Source: an uncultured Lachnospiraceae bacterium (GTDB lineage Bacteria; Bacillota; Clostridia; Lachnospirales; Lachnospiraceae). From it: a DNA stretch of 7,243 nucleotides. Where the stretch lies: positions 1 through 7,243 of the forward strand of contig CAMJWQ010000175.1 in the NCBI GenBank assembly GCA_946409475.1. Direction: 5' to 3'. How positions within the stretch are numbered: position 1 is the first letter of the stretch; every line of letters starts with the position of its first letter. Under the pieces are notes generated by a model that saw nothing but the letters and a program-made list of their open reading frames with translations, made no database searches and was not told the DNA's origin. Below, one piece after another: positions 1-6,017 of this stretch. The position numbers and the translations under genes were made by a program.

Positions 1-96
1 GGATTTCGTGAATGTTCGGGAGAACAGCCGGGGTTGGAGCCGCAGAAACTCAATGGAGCGGATGTAACCGTGCTTTTCCTGAAGCTTAGAAGTTGA
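1..96 (+). CDS. possible C-terminal end of an unrecognised gene entering from the left
   Basis: Frame 1 is open from the window edge to a TGA at 94-96 and would encode the last 31 residues of a protein ending in GADVTVLFLKLRS. I do not recognise it. Frame 2 is also open as far as a TAA at 68-70, and one minus-strand frame is open across the same bases, so coding status is uncertain. No start or ribosome binding site can be judged because the left part lies outside the window. The base composition matches the GC-richer left segment. This is a weak call made only because the window edge cuts it. Confidence 0.2.
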   Translation, partial: GFRECSGEQPGLEPQKLNGADVTVLFLKLRS

Positions 97-153
97 CAGT
101 CATTGGAGAAGTTAGAAAAATTTGTATGATCGTTTATTTCCCTGCTGCAAGGT

Positions 154-169
154 AAACCCTCGCGGGTTT
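154..169. other. short perfect hairpin downstream of the methyltransferase
   Basis: AAACCC at 154-159 and GGGTTT at 164-169 form a 6-bp inverted repeat around a TCGC loop, starting 6 bases past the methyltransferase stop codon. Read on the minus strand the stem is not followed by a T-run, so it is not a canonical intrinsic terminator for that gene. Read on the plus strand it runs into TTTTGG, which is a weak tract. It may stabilise a 3' end or be a feeble bidirectional terminator. Confidence 0.3.
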
Positions 170-174
170 TGGCT

Positions 175-750
175 TTATGGCCTTTCATACGCATTTTTAC
201 AGAATATATGAAAAGACTGATCGGACAGAAAATCAAAGGCCTGCAAATGCGAGAAGCCAGCCTTCTGCATGATTTTCAGTATTTCCGCCTCCGGCGTCGC
301 ATGGCCGGAACGGCCTACGAAACCGCGCCCTGTGATTTTCCAGTCGATGATTGCAATCCGTTCGCCGGGCTTAACGCTTTCTCCGAGCTTTGTAAAGTAA
401 GAAACCGGGTTTTTAATATGATGGAATACATTGCGCATGAATATCAGGTCACAGCTTTCCTTTGGCAGCGGGCATCCGTCCTCCCTGCAGATTACCGTTT
501 CAATATTGTGAAGCTGCTTTTTCCGAACGGTATTTTCAATACGTGCCAAAAGCTGTTCGCTGGTATCCGCCGCAAGCACCTTCCCGCCCGTCCCGGTTCG
601 CTTTACGAGCTCAAAGGTGAAGAATCCGCCGCCGGAACCGATGTCGGCAATGACGCTGCCGGTACGTATATCAAGATTTTCAAGAACCCTTTGTGAGTCT
701 TTTTTTGCTCTGTTATTGAGCATGACCGCCCATATACCGCTAAACAGCAT
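175..750 (-). CDS. class I SAM-dependent methyltransferase
   Basis: Predicted soluble, cytoplasmic methyltransferase that transfers a methyl group from S-adenosylmethionine to an unknown acceptor. Taking the ATG at 750, the protein has 191 residues. SAM-binding motif I is DIGSGGG at residues 36-42, an acidic residue follows strand 2 (AADTS, 60-64), and a motif-IV-like stretch CDLIFMRNVFHH lies at 100-111. The fold resembles the UbiE/Methyltransf_11-type group, but nothing identifies the substrate. Start choice: an AAAGGAGG site (minus strand, core at 760-765) lies 9 bases before ATG 750, whereas a TTG at 783 that would add 11 residues has no comparable site. The start overlaps the end of the upstream MATE-type fragment by 11 bases, so the two were translationally coupled. 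Length and motifs look intact. Its linkage to an exporter could suggest a resistance or modification role, but that is inference. Confidence 0.85.
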   Translation of the reverse strand: MLFSGIWAVMLNNRAKKDSQRVLENLDIRTGSVIADIGSGGGFFTFELVKRTGTGGKVLAADTSEQLLARIENTVRKKQLHNIETVICREDGCPLPKESCDLIFMRNVFHHIKNPVSYFTKLGESVKPGERIAIIDWKITGRGFVGRSGHATPEAEILKIMQKAGFSHLQAFDFLSDQSFHIFCKNAYERP

Positions 751-1198
751 TTCTGTTTTCCTCCTTTGTTTGTGAGAGTTCAACCGGCTGAACGCCGCTT
801 TGTTTCAGGATTTTTAATTTTTTGTTTATTCCGAGCGCAAGCAGCACTGTCAGGATAACCGTCAATAGGTCCGCCGCCGGCTGGGCCCAGATGATTCCTT
901 CGAGGCCGAAGAGGCGCGGCATAATCAGAATTGCCGGGACAAAGAACAGCCCCTGGCGGCTGATGCTGAGAAACCCGCCCTCTTTGCCTTTTCCTATCGC
1001 AAGGAACAGAGACATATAGACCTGTTCGAATCCAAACAAGGTAAATACGATTCCATTTGCCCGCAGTGCCCGCGTTCCTATGTCAATAAATGCAGCGTCA
1101 TTTTCGGAAAACAGGGATAGGATCTGTTTCGGGATAACGATCATCAGCAGTGCCGTCGCCGCGCAGAATATGGTCGCCCAGATTAGCGAGGCCTTCTG
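740..1198 (-). pseudogene. C-terminal fragment of a MATE-family multidrug/Na+ efflux protein
   Basis: About 152 codons are readable, from a TAG at 1199-1201 down to the stop at 740-742. The sequence has the look of the last third of a MATE exporter: a cytoplasm-edge stretch with PKQILSLFS, then a hydrophobic helix containing GFEQVYMSLFLAIGKGK, a further helix with SRQGLFFVPAILI, and a final helix (WAQPAADLLTVILTVLLALG) with a charged tail. MATE proteins are usually about 450 residues with 12 helices, so roughly the first 300 residues are absent. Open reading extends upstream of the in-frame ATG at 1144 through SLIWATIF, which still fits the family, and ends abruptly near 1198. This argues for a truncation rather than a short native gene. 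The remnant overlaps the methyltransferase start by 11 bases. It cannot make a functional transporter as it stands. Confidence 0.75.
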
Positions 1199-1313
1199 CT
1201 AAACTCTTTTTGTCAATAATTTTCTGATTTTTTACTTTGCTTAGTTCTGCCTCAATTCTGTTCAAAGATTCATTGCGGCCCATATATGCTTTATTTAAAA
1301 TCTTTAAGCTTCT
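1199..1313 (-). pseudogene. unrecognised reading-frame fragment between racemase and MATE remnants
   Basis: After a TAA at 1314-1316 the minus strand is open through an ATG at 1283 and reads a charged, helix-prone stretch including YMGRNESLNRIEAELSK and KKSLAEG. Past about 1199 the same frame enters MATE-derived DNA out of phase and yields non-protein-like sequence until a stop at 1098. I do not recognise a family. No convincing ribosome binding site precedes the ATG. It could be the head of a small gene cut at the MATE junction, the middle of a gene cut at both ends, or chance open frame. Its AT-rich composition matches the DNA to its right, not the MATE segment. Confidence 0.25.
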
Positions 1314-1323
1314 TTATACATGC

Positions 1324-1809
1324 TTATTCCCTTCTTACCTTTTTTCCTATAGACGCAATGGCTTTTTGTGCCAATATTCTGGTGGGATCTATAAATTCAT
1401 ATCCTGCAATTTGGGTAAATAGAAGAGGAAGCTCCGTACATCCTAAAATAAAGCCTTGTGCCCCCCTTGACCGCATATCCTTTAAGATAAAGCGGAGAGC
1501 CGTTTCCTTTCTATAATGAAGGTTGCCTGCCTTGACTCCCAAATAGATGGCGTCCATCAATATTTTCTGATAAGGGGGGGAGGGAGTAATGGTCTTAATA
1601 TGATGACTGGCCAGAGCATCATGATAGATACCGCTCTTTAAGGTACCGTCGGTAGCCAGTAAGCCGACGGTATCCAGCCCACGTTCGCAAACGGCATCTG
1701 CCGTGGCCGTAATCATATTTAAAATAGGAATAGTGATATTTTTTTGCAGGACTTTTAAAAAAAAGTGAGCAGTATTACAGGGCATAACAAGGAGATCCGC
1801 ACCGCTGAT
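1324..1809 (-). pseudogene. aspartate/glutamate racemase family protein, N-terminus missing
   Basis: Members interconvert L- and D-aspartate or glutamate (or related amino acids) without a cofactor, using two cysteines. Both are visible: MPCNTAH near the break, at 1765-1785, and GCTELP further on, about 113 residues downstream. The frame reads upstream of ATG 1785 through SGADLLV, which is exactly what precedes the first cysteine motif in the family, and homology-like sequence stops near 1807. The family is usually about 230 residues. Here about 160 remain, so roughly the first 70-75 residues, start codon and promoter are lost. The C-terminal part is continuous to its TAA at 1324-1326. It abuts a plus-strand LysR-type fragment at its broken end. 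A native start at ATG 1785 is unlikely because the first domain would lack its nucleus. A 7-G run at 1574-1580 sits inside the gene without breaking frame. Confidence 0.8.
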
Positions 1810-2161
1810 GCTAAAGCCCTTTCCTTTTATTGTTTATAATGATGAAAATTATAATTTTTCTTATGAATGGTCTGATTTGGGGTATCGGATGCCTTCTAAT
1901 ACCATAGCGGTCTGTGACCGTTCCAGTATGTATGAATTTTTAGGAGAAACGAATGCCTATACCATTGGTATTCATAATAATTATGCTTATCAAAATACCA
2001 ATTATTATACAAAAATGAAGGCAATTCCTTTGGCGGGACATAAACTGACCTTTGAACTGGGATGGATTAAGCATAAAAGCCATCCCCTTTCACCCATAGC
2101 AAAAGAGTATATAGAAGAACTGACTAAGGCAGTGACTCCCCTTATAACAAATAACAGGTAA
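1808..2161 (+). pseudogene. C-terminal fragment of a LysR-type transcriptional regulator
   Basis: The 117-codon frame resembles the second half of a LysR effector-binding domain. It opens with PFPFIVYND (compare the YPFI.Y element of the family), continues with a segment ending in SDR-like CDRSSMYEFL and the strand YTIGI, then a hinge-return strand KAIPLAG, and the usual C-terminal GWIKHK...LSPIAKEYIEEL helix. LysR regulators are about 300 residues, so the winged-helix DNA-binding domain and the first effector lobe, roughly 175-180 residues, are missing. The ATG at 1808 lies at the junction with the racemase fragment and has no ribosome binding site, so it is probably an internal methionine or junction artefact. 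The intact gene probably stood divergent to the racemase, as LysR regulators commonly do with their targets. Family assignment is from pattern recognition only. Confidence 0.65.
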
Positions 2162-2198
2162 TGATTATTGGCGTGTTGCTTCATTTTAACGAATAGTA

Positions 2199-2227
2199 TT
2201 GATGTTATAAATAGGGTATGTTAAAAT
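2199..2227 (+). promoter_or_regulatory. sigma-A type promoter of the hprK cluster with extended -10
   Basis: TTGATG at 2199-2204 is followed after 17 bases by TAAAAT at 2222-2227. A TG dinucleotide at 2219-2220 sits one base before the -10, making an extended -10. This places transcription start near 2234, about 50 bases before the hprK ATG. It is the only well-formed promoter seen in the gap between the LysR fragment and hprK. Confidence 0.6.
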
Positions 2228-2285
2228 TTATCTAAATAAAATGCATAGCAGTGAGTATGGTAATATACGATAAGGAGAAGAACAT

Positions 2286-3218
2286 ATGCATAGTGTGGAT
2301 TTAACGGATATCGTGGAAAAGTTGAACCTAAAGAATTTAACGCCTGATATAGATATGTCGAAAATTAAAATTTCCCAGCCGGATATTAACAGGCCGGCGC
2401 TGCAATTGGCAGGATATTTTGAACATTTTGATACGGAGCGCGTACAGATTATCGGTTATGTGGAATATACTTACCTGGCTTCCATTGATAATGAAAGAAA
2501 AAATTATATTTATCGAAAACTGCTTTCCCAGAATATACCCTGTCTGGTATTTTGCCGTGAGCTGGAGCCGGAACCGGAGATGTTAGATGTGGCTAATGAG
2601 TACGGAGTACCTATTTTCATAACGGCCAAAACCACATCCTCCTTTATGGCGGAAATCATCCGCTGGCTCAATGTTAAATTAGCTCCCTGCATTTCCATAC
2701 ATGGGGTCCTGGTGGACGTTTACGGAGAAGGCCTTCTCATAACGGGAGAAAGCGGAATCGGTAAAAGTGAAGCAGCTTTGGAGCTGATAAAAAGAGGTCA
2801 CCGGCTGGTTACCGATGATGTGGTGGAAATACGAAAAGTCAGTGATGATACGCTGATCGGATCGGCACCGGACATAACCAGGCATTTTATTGAATTAAGG
2901 GGAATCGGAATTGTTGATGTGAAAACACTTTTCGGTGTGGAAAGTGTAAAGGAAACACAATCTATCGATTTGGTAATTCATTTGGAAGATTGGAATAAGG
3001 AAAAAGAGTATGACCGTTTAGGCCTGGAAGAAGAGTATACGGAATTTTTGGGTAACAAGGTGGTTTGCCACAATATTCCCATAAGACCCGGAAGAAACCT
3101 GGCTATCATCTGTGAATCGGCAGCCGTTAATTACAGACAGAAGAAAATGGGCTATAATGCGGCTCAGGAATTATACAGACGTGTACAAAACAGCTTAACA
3201 AGGAAAAAAGATAATTAA
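2286..3218 (+). CDS. hprK: HPr kinase/phosphorylase
   Basis: Bifunctional cytoplasmic enzyme that phosphorylates HPr (and Crh-type paralogues) on a regulatory serine using ATP or pyrophosphate, and removes the phosphate again. It is the sensor of carbon catabolite repression in Firmicutes. The 310-residue length is normal. An N-terminal domain (about 1-130) precedes the kinase domain. Walker A is GESGIGKS at 154-161. The conserved histidine is in SIHG (H139), acidic residues are in VTDDVV (D177, D178), and the HprK signature runs from ITRHFIELRG to GIVDVKTLFG (197-217). The C-terminal IRPGRN lies at 266-271. AAGGAG at 2272-2277 sits 8 bases before the ATG. It is the first gene of the plus-strand cluster, and its likely substrate is encoded in the last gene of the window. 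All key residues are intact. Confidence 0.97.
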   Translation: MHSVDLTDIVEKLNLKNLTPDIDMSKIKISQPDINRPALQLAGYFEHFDTERVQIIGYVEYTYLASIDNERKNYIYRKLLSQNIPCLVFCRELEPEPEMLDVANEYGVPIFITAKTTSSFMAEIIRWLNVKLAPCISIHGVLVDVYGEGLLITGESGIGKSEAALELIKRGHRLVTDDVVEIRKVSDDTLIGSAPDITRHFIELRGIGIVDVKTLFGVESVKETQSIDLVIHLEDWNKEKEYDRLGLEEEYTEFLGNKVVCHNIPIRPGRNLAIICESAAVNYRQKKMGYNAAQELYRRVQNSLTRKKDN

Positions 3219-3247
3219 ACAACAGGATGATCAAGAGAGGTAAAAGG

Positions 3248-4083
3248 ATGAGTCAGTATATATTTGGAGTGGATGTAGGGGGTACGACAGTAAAGCTTGG
3301 ATTATTTGATAAGGAAGGAAATTTGTTGTCGAAATGGGAGATACCAACCAGAAAAGAAGATAATGGTTCCCAAATTATTCCTGACATAGCCGAAGCTATT
3401 CTGGAAAAATGCCAAAGTGAAAATATGAAAGCAGAAGATATCATAGGTGCCGGAATCGGAGTTCCGGGGCCTGTAACCCAGGATGGCGTTGTAAATGTAT
3501 GCGTGAATATCGGGTGGGGTGTTGTCCCCATAACAAAGCAATTATCTGCATTAATTAAAATGCCCGTATTTGCCGGAAACGATGCCAATATTGCCGCTTT
3601 AGGTGAAATGTGGAAGGGCGGAGGAGAAGGCTATCGTAATATTGTGCTGGCCACCCTGGGTACGGGTGTCGGCGGCGGCCTGCTTGTTGACGGAAAAATC
3701 GTAACCGGTGCCACGGGAGCAGGCGGAGAAATCGGACATATGCATGTGGAGGATAAGGAAACCCGCGTTTGTAACTGCGGTAACAAAGGGTGTCTGGAGC
3801 AATATGCTTCTGCCACGGGCATTACTTACCTGGCTAATAAATTATTGGGTGAATCGGAGGAGGCTTCCCTTTTAAGGGCAGGGGAAGTGAGTGCGAAAGC
3901 AGTTTTTGATGCCGTTAAAAAGGGAGACAAGCCGGAGAAATCCTGCTGGCATATATTAAAAAATATTATAAGCCCAATGTTTTTCATGGCTGCAGAAATG
4001 CAAAATTTGCTTTAGCGAAACTGGGTAATGATGCCGGTATTTACGGAGGAGCAAAACTAGTCATTGATAAAGCATTTGATTAG
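3248..4083 (+). pseudogene. glcK: ROK-family glucokinase, disrupted by internal deletion and frameshift
   Basis: The intact enzyme phosphorylates glucose to glucose-6-phosphate with ATP in the cytoplasm. From ATG 3248 (GAGAGG at 3235-3240, 7 bases upstream) the first 228 residues are normal ROK: phosphate loop DVGGTTVKLGL at 9-19, catalytic GND (D112), LGTGVGGG at 137-144, EIGH with H164, and the zinc cysteines of CNCGNKGC at 175-182. After residue 228 the frame continues only as unrelated sequence to a TAG at 4013-4015. From 3931 a different frame reads AGEILLAYIKKYY, then LGNDAGIYGGAKLV, the genuine family C-terminus of 50 residues ending at TAG 4081-4083. 228 plus 50 residues is about 35-40 short of the usual 310-320. 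The missing stretch is the one that normally holds the DP...IGGG strand. So this is a deletion of length 1 mod 3, not a one-base error. An alternative ATG at 3227 has a poorer site. Confidence 0.88.
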
Positions 4084-4164
4084 TGAAATAAAGCAGAATC
4101 ATGCCGTAAATAATATTTGTGTCAGGTACATCAGGTAAACAGGAATTTTTCTGAGGTAACGGAA

Positions 4165-4170
4165 TATAAT
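4165..4170 (+). promoter_or_regulatory. possible -10 element upstream of murB
   Basis: A perfect TATAAT lies 30 bases before the murB start in the 116-base gap after the glucokinase gene. No convincing -35 is found at 16-18 bases upstream (the bases there read AGGAATTT), so this is only a candidate internal promoter. A 7-base direct repeat TCAGGTA (4122-4128 and 4131-4137) lies just upstream. No terminator-like hairpin is present in the gap, so read-through from hprK is also possible. Confidence 0.3.
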
Positions 4171-4199
4171 AAAATAAAAAAGCTTGTTTTTGGAGAGTA

Positions 4200-5123
4200 A
4201 TGGTGAATTGTTTTTATAATGATTTGTGTCATATTACGGGAAGCGATAATGCATTAAAGGATGAAGAAATGAAATACCATACTACCTTTTGTGTGGGCGG
4301 GAAGGCAGATTTTTATGTGAAGCCCCATAGTATAGAGGAAATTCAGCAAATAATAAAATTATGTAAAGAGTATGGAAAAGAGTATTTTATTATCGGTAAA
4401 GGCAGTAATCTTTTGGTAAGTGATTCCGGGTACCGGGGTGTAATCATTCAAATGTATCATAATTTCTGTGATGTCCATATAAAAGATAACATATTAGTGA
4501 GCAGGGCGGGGGCTCTTATGAGTAAACTTGCCCAGTCTGCCTGTGAAGGTTCTCTTGCCGGTTTGGAATTTTCTTATGGAATTCCAGGAACCGTTGGAGG
4601 GGCTGTTACGATGAATGCAGGAGCCTATGGCGGAGAAATGAAGCATATCGTGGAATATGTTACCGTAATGGATCCAAAGGGGAATGTGAAGAATTTGAAT
4701 AATGAGGAGTTGCGGTTCGGTTATCGGAAAAGTATTATTAAACAATCGTCTTTCATTATATTAGAGGTGGGCTTGAAGCTGACCAAAGGAAATAGACAGG
4801 AAATACGGGATAAGATGGAGGACTATGCGGCAAGGAGAAAGGAAAAGCAGCCCCTTGAATTTCCCAGTGCGGGAAGTGCATTTAAAAGGCCGGAAGGAAT
4901 GTACGCAGGCAAACTGATTATGGATGCGGGACTTAAAGGCTATGCGGTGGGAGGGGCCAGGGTTTCTGATAAACATTGCGGATTTATCATAAATTATGAT
5001 AATGCGACGGCTGCACACGTTATGTTACTGGTAAAGGATATCCAGGCTAAGGTAAAAGAAAAATTTGGTGTCAACTTGGAAATGGAAATACAAAAGCTTG
5101 GTGAATTTTCCGAAACAGAGTAA
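4200..5123 (+). CDS. murB: UDP-N-acetylenolpyruvoylglucosamine reductase
   Basis: FAD-dependent cytoplasmic enzyme that reduces UDP-GlcNAc-enolpyruvate to UDP-N-acetylmuramate with NADPH, the second committed step of peptidoglycan precursor synthesis. The 307-residue protein has the FAD-binding stretch IGKGSNLLVSDSGYRG (65-80), the second FAD motif GIPGTVGGAVTMNAGAYGGE (127-146), and the substrate-site arginine in FGYRKS (R176). The catalytic serine is in PSAGSAFKRP (S226), and the C-terminal catalytic glutamate is in LEMEI (about E296). This is the shorter type II form. The start is ambiguous: GGAG at 4192-4195 is 4 bases before ATG 4200 and 7 before the in-frame GTG at 4203, which would be better spaced and would shorten the protein by one residue. 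Twelve bases separate it from rapZ. Confidence 0.96.
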   Translation: MVNCFYNDLCHITGSDNALKDEEMKYHTTFCVGGKADFYVKPHSIEEIQQIIKLCKEYGKEYFIIGKGSNLLVSDSGYRGVIIQMYHNFCDVHIKDNILVSRAGALMSKLAQSACEGSLAGLEFSYGIPGTVGGAVTMNAGAYGGEMKHIVEYVTVMDPKGNVKNLNNEELRFGYRKSIIKQSSFIILEVGLKLTKGNRQEIRDKMEDYAARRKEKQPLEFPSAGSAFKRPEGMYAGKLIMDAGLKGYAVGGARVSDKHCGFIINYDNATAAHVMLLVKDIQAKVKEKFGVNLEMEIQKLGEFSETE

Positions 5124-5135
5124 GGAAGGAACAGC

Positions 5136-5993
5136 ATGAGACTAGTTATTGTAACCGGCATGTCTGGGGCAGGTAAGAGTACGGCATTAAAGGTTTTGGA
5201 GGACAGCGGATTTTTCTGTGCGGATAACTTACCCATTGCGCTGATTCCCAAGTTTGTGGAATTGGTGTGCTCTCCCGGCAGTGAAATCACAAAAGCGGCG
5301 TTAGGAATCGACGTTCGGAACGGACAAGCCCTGGAGGAGCTGGAAGCGGTTCTGCAAGAGATTAATAATACCCGTTATTATTACGAAATATTATTTTTGG
5401 ATGCCAATGACGAGGTTCTTGTGAAAAGGTTTAAAGAAACAAGACGCCAGCATCCTTTGGCACTTGGCGGCCGCATTGACTCAGGCATTGCAAAGGAAAG
5501 AAGCAAGCTGGCTTTTTTAAAAGAGCATGCCAATTATATCATGGATACCAGTCAATTATTAACCAGGGAATTAAAGGCTGAAATTGACAGAATTTTTGTT
5601 GATAATAAGGAATACAATAATTTGTTTATTACTGTTTTATCCTTCGGCTTTAAATACGGGATACCAAGTGATTCCGACCTGGTTTTTGATGTGAGGTTTT
5701 TGCCGAATCCCTTCTACATCGAACATCTGAAATTAAAAACCGGTAATGACCGGGAGGTACAAAATTATGTTTTAAGCTTCCCTGAGGCCATTGTATTTTT
5801 AGATAAGCTGTTTGATATGATACAATTTCTAATCCCTAATTATATAACGGAGGGGAAAAACCAGCTGGTGATTGCTATTGGCTGTACGGGCGGAAAGCAC
5901 AGGTCTGTTACCCTGGCCAACCAATTATATAAGCAATTGCAAAATCAGGGCAAATATGGTTTGAAGGTTGAACACAGGGATATTTTGAAATAA
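5136..5993 (+). CDS. rapZ: RapZ/YvcJ-family nucleotide-binding regulator
   Basis: Cytoplasmic P-loop protein. The E. coli homologue is an RNase adapter controlling GlmS and hence amino-sugar supply, while the B. subtilis homologue YvcJ hydrolyses nucleotides and affects competence. The role in this organism is inferred. The 285-residue protein is near usual length. Walker A is GMSGAGKST at 8-16, followed by the family-typical ADNLP at 29-33. ETRRQHPL lies at 101-108. The C-terminal domain has SFGFKYGIPSDSDLVFDVRF (169-188) followed by LPNPFY, and the signature GCTGGKHRSV at 249-258. AGGAAGGA at 5123-5130 is 5 bases before the ATG. It sits between murB and whiA, with 24 bases to whiA. In B. 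subtilis and many clostridia yvcK lies between rapZ and whiA, and here it is absent. Confidence 0.95.
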   Translation: MRLVIVTGMSGAGKSTALKVLEDSGFFCADNLPIALIPKFVELVCSPGSEITKAALGIDVRNGQALEELEAVLQEINNTRYYYEILFLDANDEVLVKRFKETRRQHPLALGGRIDSGIAKERSKLAFLKEHANYIMDTSQLLTRELKAEIDRIFVDNKEYNNLFITVLSFGFKYGIPSDSDLVFDVRFLPNPFYIEHLKLKTGNDREVQNYVLSFPEAIVFLDKLFDMIQFLIPNYITEGKNQLVIAIGCTGGKHRSVTLANQLYKQLQNQGKYGLKVEHRDILK

Positions 5994-6017
5994 CGATAAA
6001 GGCAGGTAGGTGGTTTT

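Noticed and set aside
169..696. A 175-codon open frame on the plus strand opposite the methyltransferase
   Set aside because: The opposite strand shows clear SAM-binding motifs and a strong ribosome binding site, while the plus frame has no site and its translation looks like no protein family. It is an antisense shadow.
1574..1580. Run of seven G within the racemase fragment, a possible phase-variable tract
   Set aside because: The reading frame is intact across it and the gene is already destroyed by loss of its 5' end, so slippage there has no visible consequence.
3227..3247. Upstream ATG at 3227 as the glucokinase start
   Set aside because: It would add seven basic residues not typical of ROK enzymes and has a weaker upstream site, whereas ATG 3248 has GAGAGG at good spacing and begins directly before the conserved first strand.
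4177..4190. A/T-rich near-palindrome around AAGCTT before murB as a terminator or transcription signal
   Set aside because: The stem is almost entirely A-T with no GC core, so it is unlikely to form a functional terminator hairpin.
5148..5162. TTGTAACCGGCATGT near the start of rapZ as a possible catabolite-responsive element
   Set aside because: It deviates in the second half-site and encodes part of the RapZ Walker A region, so protein constraint accounts for the bases.
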